A stretch of DNA of 64,000 nucleotides from the NCBI GenBank assembly GCA_030340625.1, contig JAOPHQ010002067.1:1-64000 (forward strand), in the 5' to 3' direction. Positions within the stretch are counted from its first letter, which is position 1, and each line of letters opens with the position of its first letter. The notes beneath the pieces are model-generated. The model was not told the DNA's origin and made no database searches. It worked only from the letters and a program-made list of their open reading frames with translations. The position numbers and the translations under genes were made by a program. Positions 56,166-64,000 of this stretch are shown in pieces. The DNA is from Merluccius polli (lineage: Eukaryota > Chordata > Actinopteri > Gadiformes > Merlucciidae).

Positions 56166-58435
56166 CTGACAAACTTTATGAACCAGGCAATGGAAATCTC
56201 TTGGGTCAGGTTCAGTTAATGGCTCAGTTTGACCCTGTGATGCGTGAGCATCTCAGACGAATCCAAGATAAGGAAGCCTCAGACACGTACCTGAGTAGTC
56301 GGATCCAAAATGAAGTAGTCTCACTTGTGGCCAAGTGCACAACAGATGCCATTGTTGACCGAGTAAAAAAAGCCAAATATTATTCGGTAATAATGGACTG
56401 CACATAGCCTAGTCCTAACTAGACCTTCGTACTCATTTCATTCATACTCATGGTCTAGAACTGCTATAGAGACAAACGATTTCACTTGAAGGCGGGTGCT
56501 GTTGAAGTTTAAAACCTATTGGCTCTGCCCAGTGCCACTCTGGATCTGCCTTAACCAATTGCTAACGTTTGGTCGTGACGTATTTCATGCGCCGGAAACC
56601 ACGTTGCGCGCAGTACACTGTATACAAACGGCAGATGCAGTGAGCATAGGGTTGTGTGGAGATGTCTGTTAGCGATTGCTGCAGGCTTTGTTCATCCAAT
56701 TTAAGAGTTCTAGGAACATATGGTCATTCTAAATTAATCTTTGATAGTAAAGACCAAGATAATGCTTGCAGTCAACTGTCGAAGCTGGGTCTTGTCATTG
56801 CTAATACGCCGCTTCGATCGTGTCGGGTTTGGGCACGACCTATACGTCACTGTTCTCAGGCCGCGCCTCCTGTTCGCTGATTGGAAGGACAAACTTGAGG
56901 GAAAAGAAATCATTCTAACATACAGCACTCCCAGACCTAGTACTGAAGTGAAATGAAAATTGAGCGGAAGTACGGAGGCGGGCGGAACCAGGCTAGACTG
57001 CACACCCGATTTGAGTCACAACGAGCAGCTCTCGGTTGTGCTGCGAATAGTAAATTGTAATTTAAAAAAAGGCATAGCAATTCACGAACATTTTGTGATA
57101 AATGATACCACAGGCAAAGGCCTGTTTGAGATATTTTTAGGGCACCTAGAAAAACTAGGTTTGAACCTTGCTAACTGTCGTGGCCAGTCATACGACAATG
57201 GCAGCAATATGCAGGGCAAGAACCAGGGGGTCCAGAAGAGAGTGCTAGATCTCAACAGCAAGGCCTTATGTGTTCCCTGTGGAAGTCACACACTGAACCT
57301 TGTTGTTGGTGACGCGGCCAAGTCATCTATGGCATCAGTCAGTTTCTTTGGTCTGTTGCAGCGTCTCTACTCTCTCTTCAGCTCCTCAGTACACCGCTGG
57401 ACCATCATCAAGGACCATGTGAAGACCTTCACCGTAAAGGCACTGTCTACAACGAGGTGGGAATGTCGAATTGAAGCTGTCAAAGCTGTTCGGTATCAGT
57501 TCCCTGACATCCTAAAGGCGTTGACTGCACTAGAGGACCATGCCAAGGAAAAGCGGGATGCAGAAGTTGCCTCGTCAGCTAGAGGGATCTTCAAGGAGAT
57601 GCAGACATGGCCTTTTCTGGTAAGCACCATTGTATGGTACAATGTTTTGTACCAGATCAACAAAGTCAGCAAGCTTCTGCAGAGCCCCACAGTGTCAGTT
57701 GATACATTCAGGAGACAAATCACTGCAGTTACAGGCTTCTTACAGGAATTCAGAGAAATGGGATTCAACTCAGTTAAAACAGATGCCAGGGAAATTGCAG
57801 AGGAGATTGAGGTAGAAATGAGCTGGCCAGAGGTCCGAAAGAGAAGAGCAATACGAAGGAGGAGAGGAAACACAGGGTACAGCAGAAGAGATCTTCAAAC
57901 GAGAAGTTTTTCTTCCTCTTGTCGATACAGCCCTGGTCACTGTCAAAGAACGGTTTTCCCATATGGAAACATTTTTCAAGCTTTATGGATTTCTGTACTC
58001 CAAGGACCTGATGAAAAGCACAAAGGAGGCAGGAAGGCTAGGGGAATGCTGCCACAAATTGGAGCAGGCCACAGAAGATGTTGAAGCACAGGACCTGAGG
58101 CTGGAGGTAGAGGGGGCAGTTCAGTCCTTCCCCACAGACATCTCAACACCATCAGAGATGCTAAATCACATCTATAAGGAGAACATAGTTGAACTGTATC
58201 CAAATTTAAGTATTGCACTCAGGCTCCTTCTTACTCTCCCAGTTACTGTAGCTTCAGGTGAGAGAAGCTTTTCTAAACTAAAACTCATAAAAACATACCT
58301 GCGAACCACCATGACACAGGAAAGGCTGTCTTCCGTTGCTGTTCTTTCAATTGAGCAGGAAATGAGAAAATCATTAGACATGAAAGATGTCATAGCAAGA
58401 TTTGCTGATGACAAGGCTCGCAAAGTCACGTTTTA
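56166..58435 (+). pseudogene. hAT transposase gene, 5'-truncated, interrupted and frameshifted
   Basis: Begins mid-protein near GQVQLMAQFDPVMREHLRRI. After the insertion at 56405-56995 it resumes HNEQLSVVLRIVNCNLKKGI, then LGLNLANCRGQSYDNGSNMQ, then VPCGSHTLNLVVGDAAK (RNase H-like hAT core; N..CRGQSYD is the usual pattern). The C-terminal dimerisation part is at 57963-58436: LLLTLPVTVASGERSFSKLK and a stop. A frameshift lies between about 57840 and 57890. The protein is of the ZMYM1-like hAT type. Terminal repeats were not identified. Not functional as read. Confidence 0.85.
56405..56995 (+). mobile_element. TAGCCT element D (different first exon, 9-bp TSD)
   Basis: 591 bp, starting TAGCCTAGTCCTAACTAGAC and ending GGGCGGAACCAGGCTA. 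GACTGCACA flanks it exactly (56396-56404 and 56996-57004). The termini match those of copies A-C (TAGCCTAG at one end, CCAGGCTA at the other), but the interior differs. ATG at 56656 or 56662 opens SVSDCCRLCSSNLRVLGTYG and HSKLIFDSKDQDNACSQLSK, a cysteine pair (CRLC) like the start of a ZAD-type zinc finger, then loses coherence. No transposase. It interrupts the hAT transposase gene. Confidence 0.82.
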
Positions 58436-58439
58436 GGAG

Positions 58440-58593
58440 AGATGAAGACACAGAGAGGGAGAGGAGAAAAAAGCTCAGAGATGAAGACACAGAGAGAGAG
58501 AGAGAGAGAGAGAGGAGAAGAACAAGTTCAGAGATGAAGACAGAGAGAGAGAGAGAGAGAGAGAGAGGAGAAGAAGAACAAGTTCAGAGATGA

Positions 58594-58632
<39 letters not shown>
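58440..58632. repeat. (GA)n-based minisatellite
   Basis: Several units of AGAGATGAAGACACAGAGAG plus variable (GA)n and AGGAGAAGAACAAGTTC. It separates the hAT remnant from the poly(A) end of the Tx1 LINE. Confidence 0.93.
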
Positions 58633-58640
<8 letters not shown>

Positions 58641-58707
58641 TTTTGATTTTTAAACAATACTTTATTTACATTAGCTAACGGTAACAAACAGTTACACAAT
58701 CAATAAA

Positions 58708-59519
58708 TTAGCTGAGGAAATGTGCAAACTTTAACTCTCCACCGGTCACCCGGCACAACAGCTCCTCCTGAGCCCACTGCTGTTCAAACACATCTATGTT
58801 CCCTGTGACCCTGTGGAAGCAAAACTCCAGCCTCAGTCTTGCCTTCACGTTGTACCTCCACTGGGTCACGGGGTCAAGGGTCGGCCCACCCTGCAGTCTG
58901 TCTCTACGAGTCAGGTAGATCGACATTTTTGCTTCACCAATTAAAACATTTAGGAGTCGACACTTTGCCTTTTCTGTCTTTTTAAAACCAACTCCACAAA
59001 TAAAACCTGGGGCAGTAAAAATGACACCAAATAGGTTAAAAACACGAGTTAAAACATTAAAAATGTCTGTCAATCTCCTGCACTCAGTAAAAACATGGAA
59101 GATGCTTTCCGTCAGTCCACAGAATGGGCACTCCTTCACAACACTGTGATTAAGAACAGATAAAAAGGCATTGGTGGCAATGGCACCATGTAAAATTCTC
59201 CACTGGAGATCTCCAGTTCTTTTTTTTAGCGGAGGTTTATATAAAGTTCTCCACTGGGGGCTCAGCCCACCCAGCCTCCCAGTCCACACACACTCCGCTC
59301 TGTCACACAGGCGCGTCTTGTGAATAGTTTTTACACAGTTTGTGTACAGAGTCTTTTTGTCAGCCTTGTGTAGACTCAATGTCTCCCCATCACTGTGTCT
59401 CAGTAGGGGGCCGCTGAGCTCTGTGAACCCAGGGCACAGGTGGATCTCGGGATATGGGTCTGTGGGATCCGGCTCAGCCTCTCCCCTGCCGTATTTGAAG
59501 AGAAAGACTCTCTCCTCCG
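58708..59519 (-). pseudogene. Tx1-type ORF2 C-terminal domain, in another frame
   Basis: In the frame shifted relative to the main ORF, sequence from about 59550 reads EEPGALRRLTEERVFLFKYG, PDPTDPYPEIHLCPGFTEL, then KTRLCDRAECVWTGRLGG, GDLQWRILHGAIATNAFLSV and CPFCGLTESIFHVFTECRRL, a Cys/His-rich C-terminal segment typical of this LINE group. The stop is at 58708-58710. A single indel upstream disconnects it from the catalytic part. Confidence 0.85.
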
Positions 59520-62500
59520 TCAGCCTCCTGAGAGCTCCAGGCTCCTCTGTGTCAGCCGGACAGAGCGCACCCCCAGCACGGAGCCCAGAGCTTGAACATC
59601 TGTAAGCTCTGGTCCTGCTGCATCAACCAGTTGTTTGAGGCAGGTAACGCTTGAGCTGCACAGCGCCGCCATCAGCCCAGGCACGGTGCTGCAACACACA
59701 TCCATCTTTGCACCACAAATTAGAGGCTCCTTTAACAACCAGTACAGAGAGTTACACTTCTCACTTCTTTTACATTTAAAAAGCCCCCAGGATTTAAAAA
59801 CACCCTGATAAAAAGGAGGCAACCCACCTAACTTTAAGAATTTAAAATCAGTTAAAAACAGAGCAGCATCCAGTCCCAGGTTATTGACACGCCTGAGTAT
59901 GCAGCTGGCCACGTCTCTCCACACCAGACCATCAGGTCCAGTCAGATACTTTTGAATGAACTGGAGCCTGAAGGTGGCTGTCCTACTAGCCAGGTGGACC
60001 AGGCCCTGGCCCCCCTCATCTCTGGACAAATACAATACAGACTGTGGTATCCAGTGCAGTTTATCCCAGAAGAAATTAACAATCTTTACTTGAATCTGGA
60101 CAATGAGACCTGTTGGAGGGTCCAGACAAGCTAACCGGTGCCATAACATGGAGGCCACCAGGTTGTTTAGGATTAGGACCCTCCCTCTAAAAGATATTTG
60201 TGGGTGGAGCCACCTCCACTTGGCCAGTTTGTTATCTACCTTTTGTATAATTTCCTCCCAGTTTTTCCTTTCAGTGTCTTTGTTCCCAAGATAAACACCA
60301 AGATATCTCAAGCCTTCTCTTCTCCATATCAAGTTTTGCGGGAGAACAGGGAGGCCCTCCCGCCACTCGCCAACAGCTAGGGCCTCGCTCTTCCTCCAGT
60401 TCACCCTCGCAGCCGACACAACAGAGAACTTTTCAATTACTGAATTTAAAACATGCACATCTTGTTGATCTTTTATAAAAACAATGACATCGTCAGCATA
60501 TGCGGATAAAACCAATCTACTGTTAAAACCAGGTAAAAGCAGGCCTCGAACAGATGATCTTATCTTTTGTAAGAGGGGTTCCAGGGAGAGTGCATAGAGC
60601 ATCCCAGACAGGGCACAGCCCTGTCGGACACCTCTATGCACTCTAAAAGGAGCACACAAGCCACCATTAAACTTCAGCACACTCTCAATGTCACTGTACA
60701 ACACCTTGATCTTGGCTATGAGACCAGCGCTGAACCCAAACCTCTCCATGACCTTCCAAAGGAAGTCGTGTTCAACGCGATCAAAAGCCTTTTCTTGATC
60801 TAATGCGATCAATCCAGTGTTTATGCCTAATGAACTGGAGACCTCCAAAACATCCCGAATTAGGTAGATATTATCTACCATGGACCTGCTGGGCACACAG
60901 TACGTCTGGTCCCGGTGGAGAATCTGCTCCATCGTTCCTTTGAGCCTATTGGCCAGGACTTTGGACAGTATTTTGTAGTCCGTGCAGAGGAGAGAGACAG
61001 GGCGCCAGTTTCTGATGTCTTGCAAGTTCCCTTTTTTTGGCAAGAGGGTGATCACGGCTCTCCGACATGAGAGTGGCAGTGACCCAGACACTAGGCTCTC
61101 ATTAAACATTTCAAGAATGTCATGGGCCAAGATGTCCCAGAAGGCGTTGTAAAACTCAACAGTGAGTCCGTCAATGCCTGGAGCCTTTCTTCCCTGCATG
61201 CCCTTCAGTGCATCGTACAGCTCTTGTTGAGTCAGTGGGCTGTCGAGCTGTGGGTAAGTCTCTCCAGACACCTGCGGAAGTCCACCACAGACCTCCTCCA
61301 TCAGTTCCTCGTTCTCCCTGAACTCATTCTCAAACAAAGAGGCGTAAAACTCAACAGCTCTCTTTCTAATCATACCTGGCTCTGTCAGCTCTTGCCCTGT
61401 CTCAGAGAGCAGAGAGTGAATTTGTCTCCTCTGCCCTTGTTTCTTCTCAAGTCCAAAGAAGAAACTAGATGGAGCATCCATCTCCGTGATGTTTTGAATC
61501 CGGGACCGGACCAGCGCACCTTGTACCTTAGTGTCCAGCAGGTTGGCTAATGCCATCTTTTTAGTCTTGAGGATTTCAATATATCCTCGATTTCCTGTGG
61601 ACTCACTTGTACACTCGAGATCCACAATATCAGTCTCCAGATCTCTGATAGATCTGGTGATGTCACGTGTGACATTGAGCGTGTGCTGCTGACATAAAAG
61701 TTTAATTAAAACCTTTCCATGGTCCCACCACTGCCTCAAACTGACAAACTCTGTTTGTTTTTTTCTAAAATCATTCCAAAAATAACTTAGAGCCTCCCTG
61801 AAAGATTTATCAACAGTTAAAACAGAGTTAAAATGCCAATAGGCGCTTTTGGGTAAGATGTTCCTAATAAAAACGTCACATAAAACCAAAGAATGATCAG
61901 TAAAACCAACTGGTAAAATCTTACACATTTTAACAACACCAACTCTATGCTTAAAAACATAAAACCGGTCAAGTCTGGCTAAAGAGATTCTGTTTTCTCT
62001 AGCGTGGGACCATGTATACTGTCTGCAGCCCGTGTGCATCCTTCTCCATACGTCCACCAGGCCATGGGAGGAGACCAGCTGCCTCAAGGCATGCTGGGAT
62101 ACTGGATGAGGCTCTGCATGGTTACGATCTAAAATCTCATTTTCAGTACAGTTAAAATCCCCACCCACAAATAAATAATCCTCCGGGCCACAGCTGTTTA
62201 AAATATCATTCATATTTTCAAAGAAGTGTTTCCTCTCTGTACCGTTGTTTGGAGCATAAATGTTGATAAAAACCACATTAAAATGTTCAAACCGAGCTCT
62301 GACTAAAAGACACCTCCCCTCCACAACATGCCTGACCTCCAAAGAGGTTGGAGTAAAACCTCTGGAGAACAGGAAGCCTACTCCTCCACTGAGGGTGGTG
62401 TTATGGCTTAAAACCAGTTCTCCTTCCCATTCTCTGTTCCAGTCTGCCTCGTTTCCAACATCACTGCGAGTTTCTTGTAAAAACAGGACATCAATGTGCT

Positions 62501-62657
62501 TCATTTTACTCATTTCAAACACTACTGCTCTCTTTCTTGTTTCTCTGGCACCATTAACATTCAGACTGCCTATTTTAAAAACATCCATGATGATAAAGGT
62601 GTTAAGAACAAGACTAAAAACAATCAATGAAATAGATAAAAAATAAAACTTGTACAT
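59520..62657 (-). CDS. Tx1-type ORF2: endonuclease and reverse transcriptase
   Basis: The frame is open for 1045 codons. The likely start is the second Met at 62588 (MDVFKIGSLNVNGARETR), because the first 23 residues are a hydrophobic upstream extension. Endonuclease motifs: LFLQETRSDVGNEADW, FVGGDFNCTENEILD and GFTDHSLVLCDV. Reverse transcriptase: GRKAPGIDGLTVEFYNAFW, DIRNWRPVSLLCTDYKILSK, ALDQEKAFDRVEHDFLWKV, GVRQGCALSGMLYALSLEPL and the catalytic YADD at 60489-60500. These nick target DNA and copy the element RNA into it. Near 59560 a 1-nt change shifts the frame, and the C-terminus continues at 59379..58708. This is the intact relative of the fossil at 10-15.5 kb. Confidence 0.9.
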   Translation of the reverse strand: MYKFYFLSISLIVFSLVLNTFIIMDVFKIGSLNVNGARETRKRAVVFEMSKMKHIDVLFLQETRSDVGNEADWNREWEGELVLSHNTTLSGGVGFLFSRGFTPTSLEVRHVVEGRCLLVRARFEHFNVVFINIYAPNNGTERKHFFENMNDILNSCGPEDYLFVGGDFNCTENEILDRNHAEPHPVSQHALRQLVSSHGLVDVWRRMHTGCRQYTWSHARENRISLARLDRFYVFKHRVGVVKMCKILPVGFTDHSLVLCDVFIRNILPKSAYWHFNSVLTVDKSFREALSYFWNDFRKKQTEFVSLRQWWDHGKVLIKLLCQQHTLNVTRDITRSIRDLETDIVDLECTSESTGNRGYIEILKTKKMALANLLDTKVQGALVRSRIQNITEMDAPSSFFFGLEKKQGQRRQIHSLLSETGQELTEPGMIRKRAVEFYASLFENEFRENEELMEEVCGGLPQVSGETYPQLDSPLTQQELYDALKGMQGRKAPGIDGLTVEFYNAFWDILAHDILEMFNESLVSGSLPLSCRRAVITLLPKKGNLQDIRNWRPVSLLCTDYKILSKVLANRLKGTMEQILHRDQTYCVPSRSMVDNIYLIRDVLEVSSSLGINTGLIALDQEKAFDRVEHDFLWKVMERFGFSAGLIAKIKVLYSDIESVLKFNGGLCAPFRVHRGVRQGCALSGMLYALSLEPLLQKIRSSVRGLLLPGFNSRLVLSAYADDVIVFIKDQQDVHVLNSVIEKFSVVSAARVNWRKSEALAVGEWREGLPVLPQNLIWRREGLRYLGVYLGNKDTERKNWEEIIQKVDNKLAKWRWLHPQISFRGRVLILNNLVASMLWHRLACLDPPTGLIVQIQVKIVNFFWDKLHWIPQSVLYLSRDEGGQGLVHLASRTATFRLQFIQKYLTGPDGLVWRDVASCILRRVNNLGLDAALFLTDFKFLKLGGLPPFYQGVFKSWGLFKCKRSEKCNSLYWLLKEPLICGAKMDVCCSTVPGLMAALCSSSVTCLKQLVDAAGPELTDVQALGSVLGVRSVRLTQRSLELSGG

Positions 62658-62841
62658 TCACCATCATTAAAACACGAGTTGTTTCCTGACTTTAATTATC
62701 AGTTTTTTCAGTCTAAATATTTCTTGGTCAGTCAGCTCTGACTCCACTCTGTGTTTCACATTGTATCTGGCTGAATTATAAAAACCCTGTATATCAGGGA
62801 AGTACTGTTTTAGCACTGGCTGCCTCATCCCTTTGGTCTTT

Positions 62842-64000
62842 TTAAAAAAAAGACTTCAGTACATTAGCAGTATAGACCTGAGCAGCAGCCTGCTGAGTGT
62901 GAGACAGGTCACTGCTGTCAGACACACACCCTTCACTGTCACTGCTGTCCGATAGAGCTGCTCTGTTCTCTGCAGCACTCAATTTACCGGCTAGACGTCC
63001 GGCTTTACCCCCCACTCCCACGGTCAACATGCTTCTCCTCTTACTGCGCTGTTGAAGAGGAATAGACCCCCACCCGGACTCACAGGCCTCCATCTCTTTA
63101 GCCTCAGCTACTGTGCTCCCCTCACTCAGCTCACCTGCTGATTTACCTGCTTCACACTGGCCACCAGCGACCCCAAATCCTTCACACAACTCGCCTACAA
63201 CCTCACCTACCTCACCTACCTCACCCAGCTCACCTACAACCTCACCTACCTCACCCAGCTCACCTACAACCTCACCTACCTCACCCAGCTCACCTACAAC
63301 CTCACCTACCTCACCCAGCTCACCTACAACCTCACCTACCTCACCCAGCTCACCTACAACCTCACCTGCCTCTTTCACCTCACCTGGTTCACCTCCCTCT
63401 TCTAGTTCACCTGTTACTTTACCTGCCTCACCCACTTCACCAGGAACCTCACCTGCCTCTCTACTGACACCTGTTTCACCCACATCCTCGACCAACTCAC
63501 ATGCATCTTTATCTGAAATACCACCTGTCACCCCCACCTCATCTGTCACCTCCTCACCCGTTTCACCTCCCACCTCCTCCCTCTCACTACTCATCTCAGT
63601 GCTCCCTCCAGCCTGGCTCTGTATCTCTTCCAGCTGTTTCTCTGCAGCTCCTGCGTCTTTCCCTTTCTCTGCGGCACCGGCCCCTCCACCGGCCACCGCG
63701 GCCGACCGCCGCACCGCCGGAACGGGTCGGCGGTCGGCCGCGGCCCGAACCCCCGCAGGAGCGGGCGGCGCGGGGGGAGCACCCGCCGCCGCCGCGCCAG
63801 CGGCAGCCGGGGCACCGCGGCTCGGACAGGCTTTGATCAAATGTCCCTCTTCACCACATCCGAAACATTTCGCAGTGGATGATGTCGCAAAGAGGATATA
63901 CTCAAAATCATCCACACAGACTCTGAACCGGTAATCAAACTCCGCATTCTTATCGTTCAGTAACATGAAGAGCTGTCTGCGGTGAGACACTACGTGTCTC
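62842..64000 (-). CDS. Tx1-type ORF1, partial (start outside window)
   Basis: The frame is open from the window edge to the stop at 62842. An internal Met at 63990 is unlikely to be the true start. Near the N-terminal side is an intact CCHC zinc knuckle, CFGCGEEGHLIKAC (about 63830-63875). Next come Ala/Pro-rich (63700-63825) and acidic Glu/Gly/Val regions with a 30-bp in-frame tandem repeat, then a Ser/Asp-rich tail (ALSDSSDSEGCVSDSSDLSH). ORF1 proteins of LINEs bind the element RNA. Confidence 0.82.
   Translation of the reverse strand, partial: RHVVSHRRQLFMLLNDKNAEFDYRFRVCVDDFEYILFATSSTAKCFGCGEEGHLIKACPSRGAPAAAGAAAAGAPPAPPAPAGVRAAADRRPVPAVRRSAAVAGGGAGAAEKGKDAGAAEKQLEEIQSQAGGSTEMSSEREEVGGETGEEVTDEVGVTGGISDKDACELVEDVGETGVSREAGEVPGEVGEAGKVTGELEEGGEPGEVKEAGEVVGELGEVGEVVGELGEVGEVVGELGEVGEVVGELGEVGEVVGELGEVGEVGEVVGELCEGFGVAGGQCEAGKSAGELSEGSTVAEAKEMEACESGWGSIPLQQRSKRRSMLTVGVGGKAGRLAGKLSAAENRAALSDSSDSEGCVSDSSDLSHTQQAAAQVYTANVLKSFF
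63190..63370 (-). repeat. 30-bp in-frame tandem repeat in LINE ORF1
   Basis: The plus-strand unit CACCCAGCTCACCTACAACC plus TCACCTACCT is repeated about five times almost perfectly. Translated on the minus strand it gives GELGEVGEVV repeats. The complementary plus frame is a Pro/Thr/Ser repeat and is not a gene. Confidence 0.95.

Larger units (their letters stand above)
58633..64000 (-). mobile_element. Tx1/L1-type LINE, nearly intact, runs off the window
   Basis: Minus strand. The 3' end at about 58633-58660 shows AATAAAGTATTG and a run of A. ORF2 occupies about 62588..58708 with one frameshift. ORF1 is at 64000..62842, its start outside the window. No other disruption is evident. Both the poly(A) tail and the open frames imply recent activity. 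The 5' end and the upstream duplication cannot be seen. Confidence 0.9.

Noticed and set aside
63113..63934. 273-codon Pro/Thr/Ser-rich plus-strand ORF
   Set aside because: It is antisense to the LINE ORF1 with its zinc knuckle; a shadow of the 30-bp repeat.

Overview
The window looks like about 64 kb of a ray-finned (teleost) fish genome. I infer this from spliced vertebrate genes with GT..AG introns, very many CA, CT/GA and AT microsatellites, and a dense mix of fish-type transposons (Tx1/L1, L2, Rex3-like RTE, BEL/Pao, hAT, Harbinger, Tc1). I cannot name the species.

Three host genes are visible. (1) Six confident exons and one tentative exon of a mucolipin-1 gene (MCOLN1/TRPML1, lysosomal cation channel) lie on the minus strand from about 49.7 kb down to 20.8 kb. 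They cover the N-terminus, the first transmembrane helix and the luminal domain. The remaining membrane and pore exons are not visible and would lie beyond base 1. One exon carries an apparent 1-nt insertion. (2) TRAPPC5 (TRAPP vesicle-tethering subunit) is complete on the minus strand (50640..51275, two coding exons, 188 aa). (3) PGLYRP2 (secreted zinc N-acetylmuramoyl-L-alanine amidase) is complete on the plus strand (52410..55902, five coding exons, 521 aa) and stands head-to-head with TRAPPC5. From memory, MCOLN1 and TRAPPC5 are also near neighbours in the human genome. PGLYRP2 is unusual because both the donor of exon 4 and the acceptor of exon 2 lie inside tandem repeats that multiply the splice site.

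Layout: 1-8.7 kb is microsatellite-rich DNA with the remnant of an element that has long inverted ends and a cysteine-rich (CXC-like) coding remnant. 8.7-15.5 kb is a decayed Tx1-like LINE interrupted by a retro-insert, a hAT-type MITE and a Harbinger-type element. 15.5-19.0 kb is a decayed CR1/L2-group LINE. 20.8-29.4 kb holds the MCOLN1 exons, with L2 fragments and smaller DNA elements in the introns. 31.9-47.2 kb is a deeply nested stack: hAT, then a second hAT-like element, then an element with TACCGTATTTTCCGC ends, then a BEL/Pao LTR retrotransposon. The BEL/Pao element in turn carries a Rex3-like LINE, a Harbinger-like MITE, a 9-bp-TSD element and a further hAT with a Tc1-type transposon inside it. 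49.7-56 kb is the host gene cluster. 56.1-58.4 kb is a broken hAT transposase gene. 58.6-64 kb is a nearly intact Tx1-type LINE on the minus strand that runs off the window.

The most novel-looking mobile feature is a set of four short elements (23977..24509, 27428..27915, 40781..41311, 56405..56995). Each begins TAGCCTAG, ends CCAGGCTA and is flanked by a perfect 9-bp target duplication. Three carry the promoter side and first exon of a RecQ-like helicase, cut off just before where the Walker A motif would be. The fourth carries a different cysteine-containing first exon.
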